The position numbers and the translations under genes were made by a program. Below, in pieces: positions 8,732 to 16,463 of a DNA stretch of 64,000 nt. Under the pieces are notes generated by a model. It searched no databases. It had not been told where the DNA came from and saw only the letters and a program-made list of their open reading frames with translations. Each line of letters begins with the position of its first letter. Positions within the stretch are counted from its first letter, which is position 1. Source of the stretch: Pseudomonas sp. Au-Pse12 (GTDB lineage: Bacteria; Pseudomonadota; Gammaproteobacteria; Pseudomonadales; Pseudomonadaceae); assembly GCF_021341665.1 (NCBI RefSeq), contig NZ_JAJTTH010000005.1, forward strand, positions 434,001 to 498,000, read 5' to 3'.

Positions 8732-9411
8732 CAGGCCTGGCGCTCTTCGAGCACGTAGCCCATGCCGCGCACGGTATGGATCAGTTTGTTCGGGTAATCG
8801 TCATCGATCTTCAGGCGCAGGCGGCGGATCGCCACTTCGATGACGTTGGTGTCGCTGTCGAAATTCATGTCCCAGACCTGGGAGGCAATCAGCGATTTGG
8901 GCAGGACTTCGCCCTGGCGCCGCAGCAGCATCTCCAGCAGGGCGAACTCCTTGGCGGTGAGATCGATGCGTTGGCCGCTGCGCTCCACCCGACGGCGGAT
9001 CAGGTCCAGGCGCAGGTCGGCCAGTTGCAGGCTGGTTTCCTGGGCTACCGCGCTGCCACGGCGCAGCAGGCTGCGCACCCGCGCCAGCAGTTCGGAGAAG
9101 GCGAAGGGCTTGACCAGGTAGTCGTCGGCCCCCAGCTCCAGGCCATGGACCCGGTCTTCTACCGCATCCCGGGCGGTGAGGAACAAGACGGGCATTTCCA
9201 GGCCGGCGCTGCGCACCGCCTGGAGGATCTGCCAGCCATCGCGACCGGGGAGCATCACGTCGAGAATCAGCAGGGCATAATCACCGGTCAGGGCCAGGTG
9301 CTGACCAGTGTTGCCATCGGCCACCAGTTCGGCATTGAAGCCGGCCTCGCTCAGGCCTTGGCGCAGGTAGTGACCGGTTTTTGCTTGGTCTTCGACAATC
9401 AGCAGTTTCAT
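8731..9411 (-). CDS. heavy-metal response regulator, OmpR family (CusR/CopR type)
   Basis: 226-residue DNA-binding response regulator. The receiver has the acidic pocket near the N-terminus (VEDQ), the phospho-acceptor Asp in LILDVMLPGRDG (about residue 51) and the conserved Lys in DDYLVKPF. The C-terminal winged helix (RRVERSGQRIDLTAKEFALL...NVIEVAIRRLRLKID) is typical of heavy-metal regulators. It is transcribed with the kinase and divergently from the cupredoxin gene, and an operator-like sequence lies in the 156-base divergent gap. Confidence 0.94.
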   Translation of the reverse strand: MKLLIVEDQAKTGHYLRQGLSEAGFNAELVADGNTGQHLALTGDYALLILDVMLPGRDGWQILQAVRSAGLEMPVLFLTARDAVEDRVHGLELGADDYLVKPFAFSELLARVRSLLRRGSAVAQETSLQLADLRLDLIRRRVERSGQRIDLTAKEFALLEMLLRRQGEVLPKSLIASQVWDMNFDSDTNVIEVAIRRLRLKIDDDYPNKLIHTVRGMGYVLEERQA

Positions 9412-9473
9412 GGTGGACTCGTGGCGGGCGGAACCCGGGCTTTATACCGTGCAAGAGGCCGGGGCGGTTCAAA

Positions 9474-9500
9474 CTGACAAAGTTGTAACCTTCTTGTCAG
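9474..9500. promoter_or_regulatory. putative copper-type operator in divergent promoter
   Basis: CTGACAA at 9474-9480 and its exact complement TTGTCAG at 9494-9500 form an inverted repeat with a 13-base spacer. Inside it, 9475-9489 reads TGACAAAGTTGTAAC, one mismatch from the TGACAnnnnTGTnAT cop box described for copper regulators of this family. It lies 63 bases before the regulator gene and about 68 bases before the cupredoxin start. This is the likely binding site of the adjacent response regulator. Confidence 0.65.
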
Positions 9501-9567
9501 CTGGCTGGCAGCGGCAGGGTTCTAGAGTGTGCCACAGGCTGAATCCCGATCTTGTTGGAGTCTAATG

Positions 9568-10119
9568 ATGAGTATGCAAAAGCTGTTGTGGCGAAGCCGG
9601 TCGATTCTGGGCGGTTGTCTGATGCTGTTGAGCGCGCCGCTATGGGCCTCGCCGGCGGCGTCCTACGACTTTGGCCAGCCGGCACCGGCGGCCAAGGCCA
9701 GCCGCAGTGTCGAGGTGGTGATGGGGGACATGTCGTTCAATCCCAAGGCGCTGGAGATCAAGGCGGGGGAAACGGTGCGTTTTGTATTGATCAACAACGG
9801 TCAGCTGCTGCATGAATTCAACCTGGGCAACGCGGCCATGCATGCCGAGCACCAGCAGGAAATGCTCAAGATGCAACAGAGCGGGATGCTCACGCCCACC
9901 GGCATGCAGGCCATGGATCATGGGGCGATGGGGCACGGATCGATGGCAGGCATGGACCACGGCATGCGGCATGACGATCCCAACAGCGTGCTGGTGGAGC
10001 CGGGCAAGCGGGCCGAGCTGACCTGGACCTTCAGCAAGAGCGGCAGCCTGGAGTTTGCCTGCAACATTCCCGGGCACTATCAGGCGGGGATGGTCGGCAA
10101 GTTGACGGTCAGTCCGTAA
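9568..10119 (+). CDS. periplasmic cupredoxin (plastocyanin-like copper protein)
   Basis: Secreted 183-residue protein with a signal peptide ending near LWASPA. The plastocyanin-like domain starts at MGDMSFNPKALEIKAGETV. The type I copper ligands are visible: His in LLHEFN, then C-x4-H-x4-M in CNIPGHYQAGM. Between them is a Met/His-rich insert (MDHGAMGHGSMAGMDHGM) that could bind extra copper. The start ATG at 9568 has GGAG 7 bases upstream; ATG 9565 and 9574 are also in frame. Divergence from a heavy-metal two-component system suggests copper induction and a role in copper binding or detoxification. Confidence 0.88.
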   Translation: MSMQKLLWRSRSILGGCLMLLSAPLWASPAASYDFGQPAPAAKASRSVEVVMGDMSFNPKALEIKAGETVRFVLINNGQLLHEFNLGNAAMHAEHQQEMLKMQQSGMLTPTGMQAMDHGAMGHGSMAGMDHGMRHDDPNSVLVEPGKRAELTWTFSKSGSLEFACNIPGHYQAGMVGKLTVSP

Positions 10120-10187
10120 GTACCCGGGGCTCAAAGGCGGGAGCAAAGGCTGGTAGAATCCGCTGATTCTTCAGTCAGGTTTCCGCC

Positions 10188-11018
10188 ATGCATCCCGCAG
10201 CCGAACATTCGCCGCTGGGCAAGTCCAGTGAATACGTCTCCACTTACACCCCGTCCCTGCTGTTCCCGATACCCCGGGCGGCGAAGTGGGCCGAGTTGGG
10301 CTTGAGTGCCGATACCCTACCTTATAAAGGTGTGGACTACTGGAACTGCTTCGAGTTGTCCTGGTTGCTGCCTTCGGGCAAGCCGGTGGTGGCCATTGGC
10401 GAGTTCAGCATTCCCGCTGACTCGCCGAACATCATCGAATCCAAGTCCTTCAAGCTGTATCTCAACTCGCTGAACCAGACGCCATTTGCCGATCGCGGGG
10501 TGCTTGAGGCGACCTTGCGCACCGATCTTTCGGCCGCTGCCGGCAAGCCGGTGGGCGTGCGTATCCGCAGCCTGCAGGAAGTCGAGGCCGAAGGCGTGGT
10601 GGCGCTTCCCGGCGTATGCATCGACGAATTGGAAATCAATGTCGACAGTTACGAGCACCCGCGTCCGGAACTGCTGCGCTGTGATGCTTCGCGTGTGGTG
10701 GAAGAGAGCGTGCACAGTCATCTGCTCAAGTCCAACTGCCCAGTGACCAGCCAGCCGGACTGGGGCAGCGTGGTGGTGGAGTACCGTGGCGCGGCGCTGG
10801 ATCACGCCAGCCTGCTGGCCTACCTGGTGAGCTTCCGCCAGCATTCGGACTTCCACGAGCAGTGCGTGGAGCGGATCTTCCTCGACCTGCAACGCTTGCT
10901 CAAACCGCAGAAACTCACCGTATACGCGCGTTATGTGCGTCGCGGCGGGCTGGATATCAACCCTTACCGCAGCACTGAAACGGCGGACTTCGCCAATCAC
11001 CGGCTGGTACGCCAGTAA
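10188..11018 (+). CDS. queF: NADPH-dependent 7-cyano-7-deazaguanine reductase
   Basis: QueF reduces preQ0 to preQ1 in queuosine biosynthesis. At 276 residues it is the long, two-domain type found in E. coli. The QueF NADPH motif region ESKSFKLYLNS is near residue 85. The catalytic Cys is in SNCPVTSQPDWG, in the second half, followed by EYRG. The start ATG has a reasonable upstream context (GGTTTCCGCC) and the N-terminus matches the family as I know it. A strong terminator follows directly. Confidence 0.97.
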   Translation: MHPAAEHSPLGKSSEYVSTYTPSLLFPIPRAAKWAELGLSADTLPYKGVDYWNCFELSWLLPSGKPVVAIGEFSIPADSPNIIESKSFKLYLNSLNQTPFADRGVLEATLRTDLSAAAGKPVGVRIRSLQEVEAEGVVALPGVCIDELEINVDSYEHPRPELLRCDASRVVEESVHSHLLKSNCPVTSQPDWGSVVVEYRGAALDHASLLAYLVSFRQHSDFHEQCVERIFLDLQRLLKPQKLTVYARYVRRGGLDINPYRSTETADFANHRLVRQ

Positions 11019-11021
11019 AGC

Positions 11022-11055
11022 AAAAGCCCCGCTCTGAGAGTGGGGCTTTTGTTTT
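11022..11055 (+). terminator. rho-independent terminator of queF
   Basis: AAAAGCCCC and GGGGCTTTT arms around an 11-base loop, followed by TGTTTTG, 4 bases past the queF stop. The A-run on the left lets it also serve the converging gene at 11081. Confidence 0.9.
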
Positions 11056-11080
11056 GTGAGGCGGGCCATCGGCGGTTGAG

Positions 11081-11344
11081 TCAGATGCCGATGTTGCCCA
11101 GGGTCTGGACGATGTTGCGCAAGGTTCCGGCGATGGCCGGGTGTTCCAGTTCAAAGCGTTCAACGGCCAGATTGACGCCGTCGGCGAGGCTGGTGTCCTG
11201 GGTGCCGCTCTCCAGCTTGAGCTGCAGTTCGATCTGCTGCATCAGTTCTTGCAGGTTGGCGCGCTCTGCTTCGGAAAGCGGTGGGTTCTGCTCCAATTGC
11301 TCGCGCAGGGTGTCGAGTTGTTCTTGCAGTTCGCGGGCAGGCAT
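11081..11344 (-). CDS. DUF4404 family small protein
   Basis: 87 residues, acidic and helical: an N-terminal Leu/Gln-rich coiled-coil stretch (LQEQLDTLREQLEQ...LQELMQQIELQLKL) and a short hydrophobic C-terminal region (AGTLRNIVQTLGNIGI). The pattern matches DUF4404, a small family common next to queF in pseudomonads. Function unknown. A Shine-Dalgarno AGGGAG precedes the ATG. Confidence 0.8.
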   Translation of the reverse strand: MPARELQEQLDTLREQLEQNPPLSEAERANLQELMQQIELQLKLESGTQDTSLADGVNLAVERFELEHPAIAGTLRNIVQTLGNIGI

Positions 11345-11466
11345 GGCGTTCTCCCTTTATTGATAGGCACAGGGATGGACCGCGAGGTTGCGTCAAAGGT
11401 CCATGCCCACGGCTTAGAGTAATCCACTCCCAGGCGCTGTGCATGATCCGGATCAACAGCCTTATG

Positions 11467-12087
11467 TCAGGGTTTTTCACCTTTGAACCGACGCAGCTCG
11501 ATGTCTGCCAGGCAGGTGTTGAGCTCCCCCAGATGGTCGATGACCGAATGCACGCCCAAGCCAAAGAGCTGCACCGTGGCTTTGCCGCGCTTGTGTTCCC
11601 GCTCCTGCTGGCTGAGCGCTTGCCATTCGCTGGGCGTCAGGCCGCACAGGGAGCCGCAGGAGGCCAGGCCAATGGTCCAGAGGCCGGCATTGAGGCCTGA
11701 CTGCAGCAACTGAGGCTCGCCGCTGACCAGGACGCAGCCGTCGATGCCTTTGACATTCAGTGCCATCAGCGCTTGCCAGCAGGCATCGGGTGCGGGCCAG
11801 GGGGTTGGGGAATGGGGGGCAGGCTTGATCCAATCCGGCAAGTTGGCCGCCAGCCGGCGGCTGTTGGTGGGAAGCAGCTGCTCCAGCCAGGCACAGGGGA
11901 TGCCTTGCTGATGCAGGTGTCGCAAGGTTTCCAACGCGCCTGGGGTGGCTTGGGCTTGCTCCGGGGCAGGGGCGGCCGTGGCTTGCTGGCGCATCCGCGC
12001 GCCGAAATCCACCAGGCAGCCACTGAGCCCGAAGAGCACGGCGGTCAAGGGGCGGGCGGGTTGCACTGAGGCGTCGGCGTGGGGCAT
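11467..12087 (-). CDS. phosphonatase-like HAD protein lacking the catalytic Asp
   Basis: 206 residues from the ATG at 12087, which has AAGGAC upstream; a GTG at 12135 is in frame but less likely. The C-terminal half matches phosphonoacetaldehyde hydrolases closely (WPAPDACWQALMAL; GLNAGLWTIGLASCG; LTPSEWQAL; GVHSVIDHLGEL). Motif I reads AVLFGLSGCLVDFGA where PhnX enzymes read like AVILDWAGTTVDFG, so the nucleophilic Asp is Gly20. The usual VGDT of motif IV is VSGEP. A phosphatase activity is therefore doubtful, and the protein may be a non-catalytic paralogue. No phn genes are nearby. Confidence 0.75.
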   Translation of the reverse strand: MPHADASVQPARPLTAVLFGLSGCLVDFGARMRQQATAAPAPEQAQATPGALETLRHLHQQGIPCAWLEQLLPTNSRRLAANLPDWIKPAPHSPTPWPAPDACWQALMALNVKGIDGCVLVSGEPQLLQSGLNAGLWTIGLASCGSLCGLTPSEWQALSQQEREHKRGKATVQLFGLGVHSVIDHLGELNTCLADIELRRFKGEKP

Positions 12088-12291
12088 GTCAGCGTCCTTG
12101 AAATACCCCCCGAGGCTAGCGGCAGAAGATGACACGCAGGTGACAGCACGGTGAACGAGTACGGGGTTGGCTGGCTGATGGGCAAAGACAGCTTGCAGTG
12201 ATGCTGCCTAAACCGGCTTATCCGATTTATACTCCTGAACTTATCCTCAGGGCATAGCCCCGCGAGAGAACAATCGAAGGAGTTTCCTGCT

Positions 12292-12978
12292 ATGCGCTGG
12301 AGCCGTTATCTAGTTCCACTATGTATGAGTGCCGGTGTGACGCTGGCTCCCCTGGTCGCCCAGGCGGCTGAAGACGATCCGTGGGAAAGCATCAACCGTC
12401 CCATCTTCACCTTCAACGACACGCTGGATACTTATGCCCTGAAGCCTTTGGCGCAAGGCTATCAGGCTGTCACGCCGCAGTTTCTGGAAGACGGCATCCA
12501 CAATATGTTTCGCAACATCGGCGATGTCGGCAACCTGGCCAATGACATCCTCCAGGCCAAGCCACGGGCGGCCGGTGTCGATACTGCGCGATTGCTGATG
12601 AATACCACGCTGGGCCTGGCCGGCTTTTTCGACGTCGGCACCAAGATGGGCCTGCAACGCAACGACGAAGATTTCGGCCAGACGCTGGGACACTGGGGCG
12701 TGGGCAGCGGTCCTTACGTGATGCTGCCGCTGTTGGGCCCAAGCACCCTGCGTGATGCGCCGGCCAAATATGTCGACAGCTACACCGAACCTTACCGCTA
12801 CATGAATGACATCCCCGCACGGAACACCACCATGGGTCTGGATATCGTCGATACCCGGGCTAGCCTGTTGTCGGCGGACAAGTTGATTCGTGGTGACAAG
12901 TACACCTTCATTCGCAATGCCTACCTGCAGAATCGCGAATTCAAGGTCAAGGACGGCAAGGTCGAAGACGATTTTTAA
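12292..12978 (+). CDS. mlaA: MlaA/VacJ family outer-membrane lipid transport protein
   Basis: MlaA removes phospholipids from the outer leaflet of the outer membrane and hands them to MlaC. The 228-residue protein has the family core: DPWESINRPIFTFNDTLD at the mature N-terminus, VGNLANDILQAKP, the amphipathic helix region around TTLGLAGFFDVGTKMGL and GPYVMLPLLGPSTLRDA. Unlike E. coli MlaA there is no lipobox: the signal peptide ends AQAAEDDP like a signal peptidase I site, and its only Cys (VPLC) has an unsuitable context. GAAGGAG lies about 8 bases upstream of the start. Confidence 0.93.
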   Translation: MRWSRYLVPLCMSAGVTLAPLVAQAAEDDPWESINRPIFTFNDTLDTYALKPLAQGYQAVTPQFLEDGIHNMFRNIGDVGNLANDILQAKPRAAGVDTARLLMNTTLGLAGFFDVGTKMGLQRNDEDFGQTLGHWGVGSGPYVMLPLLGPSTLRDAPAKYVDSYTEPYRYMNDIPARNTTMGLDIVDTRASLLSADKLIRGDKYTFIRNAYLQNREFKVKDGKVEDDF

Positions 12979-13003
12979 GCTTTCGGCGGTTCTGTTGAAA
13001 CTG

Positions 13004-13030
13004 AAAAGGCGGCCCGATGGCCGCCTTTTT
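13004..13030 (+). terminator. terminator of mlaA
   Basis: AAAAGGCGGCC-cgat-GGCCGCCTTTT hairpin with T-run, 25 bases after mlaA and 15 bases before the end of the convergent PilZ gene. Symmetrical enough to act in both directions. Confidence 0.9.
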
Positions 13031-13044
13031 CATGGGCTGGAGTT

Positions 13045-13353
13045 TTACTTCATTTTAAGGATTGTAAGCCCAAGTTTCTGGCCGCCACCTTCCAGCGGCT
13101 TGGCCCACACCACTTCCGTCTCTGCCTCAAGGCCTCTGAGGGCTGCGTGCTCGGAGTCGATACGCACGCTCAACTGATCGCCGACCTGGAACGAGCGAGG
13201 GGCCTGGACCTGCATGCCGCTGCTGGAAAGGTCGATGCAGACGGCTTCAATCACTTGTCCCTGATGGATCAGCGTGACCTCGGCATCCACCCGCATGCGG
13301 ATGTAATCGCGCTTTTCGCTGTAGTCACGCTGGTTTTGATTCATGGGTTCCAT
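13045..13353 (-). CDS. single-domain PilZ protein
   Basis: 102 residues that consist of little more than one PilZ domain. Both halves of the c-di-GMP site are intact: RDYIR (RxxxR) near residue 14 and DLSSSG (DxSxxG) about 28 residues later. This is therefore a likely c-di-GMP receptor, in contrast to the atypical one at 3388. Two in-frame starts exist (13353 and 13344); the difference is three residues. It is divergent from rssB. No partner domain or target is visible. Confidence 0.87.
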   Translation of the reverse strand: MEPMNQNQRDYSEKRDYIRMRVDAEVTLIHQGQVIEAVCIDLSSSGMQVQAPRSFQVGDQLSVRIDSEHAALRGLEAETEVVWAKPLEGGGQKLGLTILKMK

Positions 13354-13621
13354 CCTGCGATTGAGTTGCGGTTTTAGCGGTTTTTATAACTCCCGGTGAT
13401 TTGCGGTGTAAAGACGTTAGGCGACCATCGGCATGAGCTTGAAACGCCCCGCGGATGGGAGTACCGTCTGCGCCTTAGAAGGGCACCTCTGATGGTCGGG
13501 CGTGCAGGGCTGAAGGTCCTGGCCTCGCTTGCAGAGTGGCTAGAAAGCGAATCCAGTAGCGTGCATCAGGCCTCAGGCCAGAGCGCCCTACGCCAACCTA
13601 ATTCTGGCGCCGTTTGCCCAC
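13354..13621. other. 268-base gap upstream of rssB
   Basis: Divergent intergenic region between the PilZ gene and rssB. I see no convincing ORF or RNA gene. It must hold promoters for both flanking genes, but no clear consensus boxes stand out. Confidence 0.4.
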
Positions 13622-14806
13622 ATGCAAAAAACCAGTGCCACGCTGCTGATAATCGATGACGACGAAGTAGTGCGCGCGAGCCTCGCGGCCTATTTGGAAG
13701 ACAGTGGCTTCAGCGTACTGCAGGCTGCCAATGGCCAGCAGGGTCTTCAGGTATTCGAGCGCGACAACCCCGATCTGGTGATCTGCGATCTGCGCATGCC
13801 GCAGATGGGCGGTCTCGAACTTATCCGTCAAGTGACTGAGCTGTCGCCACAAACTCCGGTGATTGTGGTTTCGGGCGCGGGCGTGATGAACGACGCGGTT
13901 GAAGCGTTGCGCCTGGGGGCGGCGGACTACCTGATCAAGCCGCTGGAAGATCTGGCTGTGCTTGAGCACTCGGTGCGTCGGGCCTTGGATCGTGCGCGTC
14001 TGTTGCTGGAAAACCAGCGTTATAGAGAGAAGCTTGAAGCGGCCAACCGCGAGCTCGAGGCCAGCCTCAATCTGCTCCAGGAGGACCAGAACGCCGGTCG
14101 CCAGGTGCAGATGAACATGCTGCCTACCAGCCCTTGGTCAATCGACGCGTTCAACTTTGCTCACCAGATCATCCCGTCGTTGTACCTGTCGGGTGATTTT
14201 GTCGACTATTTCCGGGTCGACGAGCGTCGGGTGGCTTTTTACCTGGCGGATGTTTCCGGTCATGGTGCGTCGTCGGCCTTCGTCACCGTGCTGTTGAAGT
14301 TCATGACCACGCGTTTGCTGTTCGAGTCCAAGCGCAACGGCACCTTGCCGGAATTCAAGCCTTCGGAAGTGCTCGGTCATATCAACCGTGGCCTGATCAG
14401 TTGTAAGCTGGGCAAGCACGTCACAATGGTCGGTGGTGTCATCGACGAGGAGACTGGTTTGTTGACCTATAGCATTGGCGGGCATTTGCCGCTGCCGGTG
14501 TTGTACACCCCAGACAGTGTGCGTTATCTGGAAGGGCGTGGTTTGCCGGTGGGCCTGTTCAACGAGGCTACCTACGAAGATCACATTCTGGAGTTGCCGC
14601 CAGTGTTCAGCCTGACGCTGATGTCCGACGGCATTCTGGACCTTTTGCCCGAGCCTACACTCAAAGAGAAAGAAGCAGCCTTGCCCGAGCGGGTAAGAGC
14701 AGCGGGCGGCAGCCTGGATGGCTTGCGGCAAGTTTTTGGATTGGCCACGCTAGGGGAGATGCCGGATGATATCGCCCTATTGGTGTTGAGCAGGAACCTT
14801 CAATGA
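13622..14806 (+). CDS. rssB: response regulator with PP2C-type phosphatase output (RssB)
   Basis: 394 residues. The receiver domain (LLIIDDDEVVRASLAAYLED; phospho-acceptor Asp in LVICDLRMPQMGG; DYLIKPLED) is joined by a coiled coil (residues ~125-160) to a SpoIIE/PP2C phosphatase domain with LSGDFVDYF, FYLADVSGHG and LMSDGILDLLP. In enterobacteria RssB delivers sigma-S to ClpXP with a degenerate phosphatase domain; here the metal-binding Asp positions look intact, so it may dephosphorylate the STAS protein encoded next, which its stop codon overlaps by 4 bases. Assigned by architecture and known Pseudomonas gene order. Confidence 0.9.
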   Translation: MQKTSATLLIIDDDEVVRASLAAYLEDSGFSVLQAANGQQGLQVFERDNPDLVICDLRMPQMGGLELIRQVTELSPQTPVIVVSGAGVMNDAVEALRLGAADYLIKPLEDLAVLEHSVRRALDRARLLLENQRYREKLEAANRELEASLNLLQEDQNAGRQVQMNMLPTSPWSIDAFNFAHQIIPSLYLSGDFVDYFRVDERRVAFYLADVSGHGASSAFVTVLLKFMTTRLLFESKRNGTLPEFKPSEVLGHINRGLISCKLGKHVTMVGGVIDEETGLLTYSIGGHLPLPVLYTPDSVRYLEGRGLPVGLFNEATYEDHILELPPVFSLTLMSDGILDLLPEPTLKEKEAALPERVRAAGGSLDGLRQVFGLATLGEMPDDIALLVLSRNLQ

Positions 14807-15285
14807 GTACCGGTAGAATCCAGTTCGCCGAGCAGGACGGCACCTTCGTTCTGAAGTTCGTCGGTGAAGTGCGCCTGACCTTGTGTTCGGCGCTGGATGC
14901 GACTATTGAGCGGATTTTTACCGCGCTGAATTTCTCGGCGATCGTGATCGATCTGACGGAAACCCGTAGCATCGACAGCACCACTCTGGGCCTGCTGGCC
15001 AAGTTGTCGATCCTGTCGCGGCAGAAAGTCGGTCTGTTGCCCACAGTCGTCACCACCCACGAAGACATTACCCGTCTGTTGCAGTCCATGGGTTTCGATC
15101 AGGTGTTCAACATCGTCGATCGTCCGATCCCTTGCCCGGAATGCCTGACCGATCTGCCGTCCCAGGACCAGTCGGAAGAAGTGGTGCGGATCAAGGTCCT
15201 GGAGGCGCACAAGATTCTCATGGGGCTCAACGACTCCAATCGTGAAGCCTTCCACGACCTGGTGAATGCTCTGGAGCGTCACTGA
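14803..15285 (+). CDS. rssC: STAS-domain anti-sigma factor antagonist (RssC)
   Basis: 160 residues with an N-terminal STAS domain. The phosphorylatable Ser region reads RSIDSTTLGLLAKLSIL, as in SpoIIAA-type antagonists. A C-terminal extension of about 50 residues contains a Cys pair (CPECL) that could bind metal. ATGA overlap with rssB means translational coupling. Expected to switch partners according to phosphorylation controlled by the RssB phosphatase domain; this regulatory link is inferred from family knowledge and from the overlap. Confidence 0.87.
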   Translation: MSTGRIQFAEQDGTFVLKFVGEVRLTLCSALDATIERIFTALNFSAIVIDLTETRSIDSTTLGLLAKLSILSRQKVGLLPTVVTTHEDITRLLQSMGFDQVFNIVDRPIPCPECLTDLPSQDQSEEVVRIKVLEAHKILMGLNDSNREAFHDLVNALERH

Positions 15286-15306
15286 TCGGTTGAGGCAGCA
15301 GAGCAC

Positions 15307-15341
15307 AAAAAAGGGCGAACCTGTGAGGGTTCGCCCTTTTT
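15307..15341. terminator. bidirectional terminator rssC/tal
   Basis: AAGGGCGAACC and GGTTCGCCCTT arms with A-run left and T-run right, between convergent rssC and tal. Confidence 0.92.
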
Positions 15342-15358
15342 GCATCGCCGCGAAGCTA

Positions 15359-16285
15359 TCAGAACTTGGCAGCCAACAGGGCTTCGAGCTTTTCCTGGTC
15401 GCGGGCGAACTGGCGAATGCCTTCGGCGAGCTTTTCGGTGGCCATCGCATCTTCGTTGGAGGCCCAGCGGAACTGTGCTTCGTTCAGGCTCTGACGGGAT
15501 TCACCGGTCTTGCCTGGGCTCAGCTTGCGTTCCAGCTTGCCGGTATCGGCAGCCAGTTTCTCGATCAAGTCCGGGCTGATGGTCAGGCGATCGCAGCCTG
15601 CCAGTTGCTCGATCTGGTTCAGGTTGCGGAAGCTCGCGCCCATGACCACGGTCTTGTAGTCATTGGCTTTGTAGTAGTTGTAGATGCGCGTTACCGACTG
15701 CACGCCTGGATCATCGGCGCCGACGTAGTCGTTGCCGGTGGCTTTCTTGTACCAGTCGTAGATTCGTCCCACGAATGGCGAAATCAGGAACACACCGGCT
15801 TCGGCGCAGGCCACGGCCTGGGCGAAGGAAAACAGCAGGGTGAGGTTGGTCTGGATGCCTTCGCGTTCGAGTTTCTCTGCCGCGCGGATACCTTCCCAGG
15901 TGGAGGCGATCTTGATCAGCACTCGGTCACGGCCGACACCAGCATTTTCATACAGCTCGATCAGGCGATGGGCGCGCTTGAGCATGGCTTCGGTGTCGAA
16001 CGACAAACGGGCATCCACTTCGGTGGAAATGCGGCCCGGAATGACCTTGAGAATCTCCTGGCCGACAGCAACGCCAAAACGGTCGCTGGCCAGGCCGACA
16101 TCGCCTTTGCAATCGCTGACGCAGGCGTTCAGCAGATCGGCATAACCAGGAATGGCCGCAGCCTTGAGCAGCAGCGAAGGGTTGGTGGTGGCATCCACCG
16201 GCTTGACCCGGGCGATAGCGTCGAAGTCGCCGGTATCGGCCACAACGGTGGTGATTTTCTTCAGTTGTTCCAGCTTGGAAGTCAT
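15359..16285 (-). CDS. tal: transaldolase
   Basis: Non-oxidative pentose-phosphate enzyme that moves a dihydroxyacetone unit between sugar phosphates. 308 residues, the class typical of E. coli TalB. The N-terminal KPVDATTNPSLLLKAA carries the catalytic Asp, VLIKIASTWEG carries the Schiff-base Lys, and GRIYDWYKKATGNDYVGADD is also characteristic. Complete and unremarkable. Confidence 0.98.
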   Translation of the reverse strand: MTSKLEQLKKITTVVADTGDFDAIARVKPVDATTNPSLLLKAAAIPGYADLLNACVSDCKGDVGLASDRFGVAVGQEILKVIPGRISTEVDARLSFDTEAMLKRAHRLIELYENAGVGRDRVLIKIASTWEGIRAAEKLEREGIQTNLTLLFSFAQAVACAEAGVFLISPFVGRIYDWYKKATGNDYVGADDPGVQSVTRIYNYYKANDYKTVVMGASFRNLNQIEQLAGCDRLTISPDLIEKLAADTGKLERKLSPGKTGESRQSLNEAQFRWASNEDAMATEKLAEGIRQFARDQEKLEALLAAKF

Positions 16286-16463
16286 GAGCGTGCTCTGTCC
16301 TATGGGTCTGACGACATTACCCGAGCGCTGTCAGGCGCTCAAGGGCGCGGAATGCTAACTACGGCCGCACAGCCTGCGGCCTGAAAACAGCCGTTTGAAT
16401 GGTGGGGCACTATCCAGATAGATACGATGCCAAAAGCCCGGCCAGGTTCAACCTGGCCGACGC

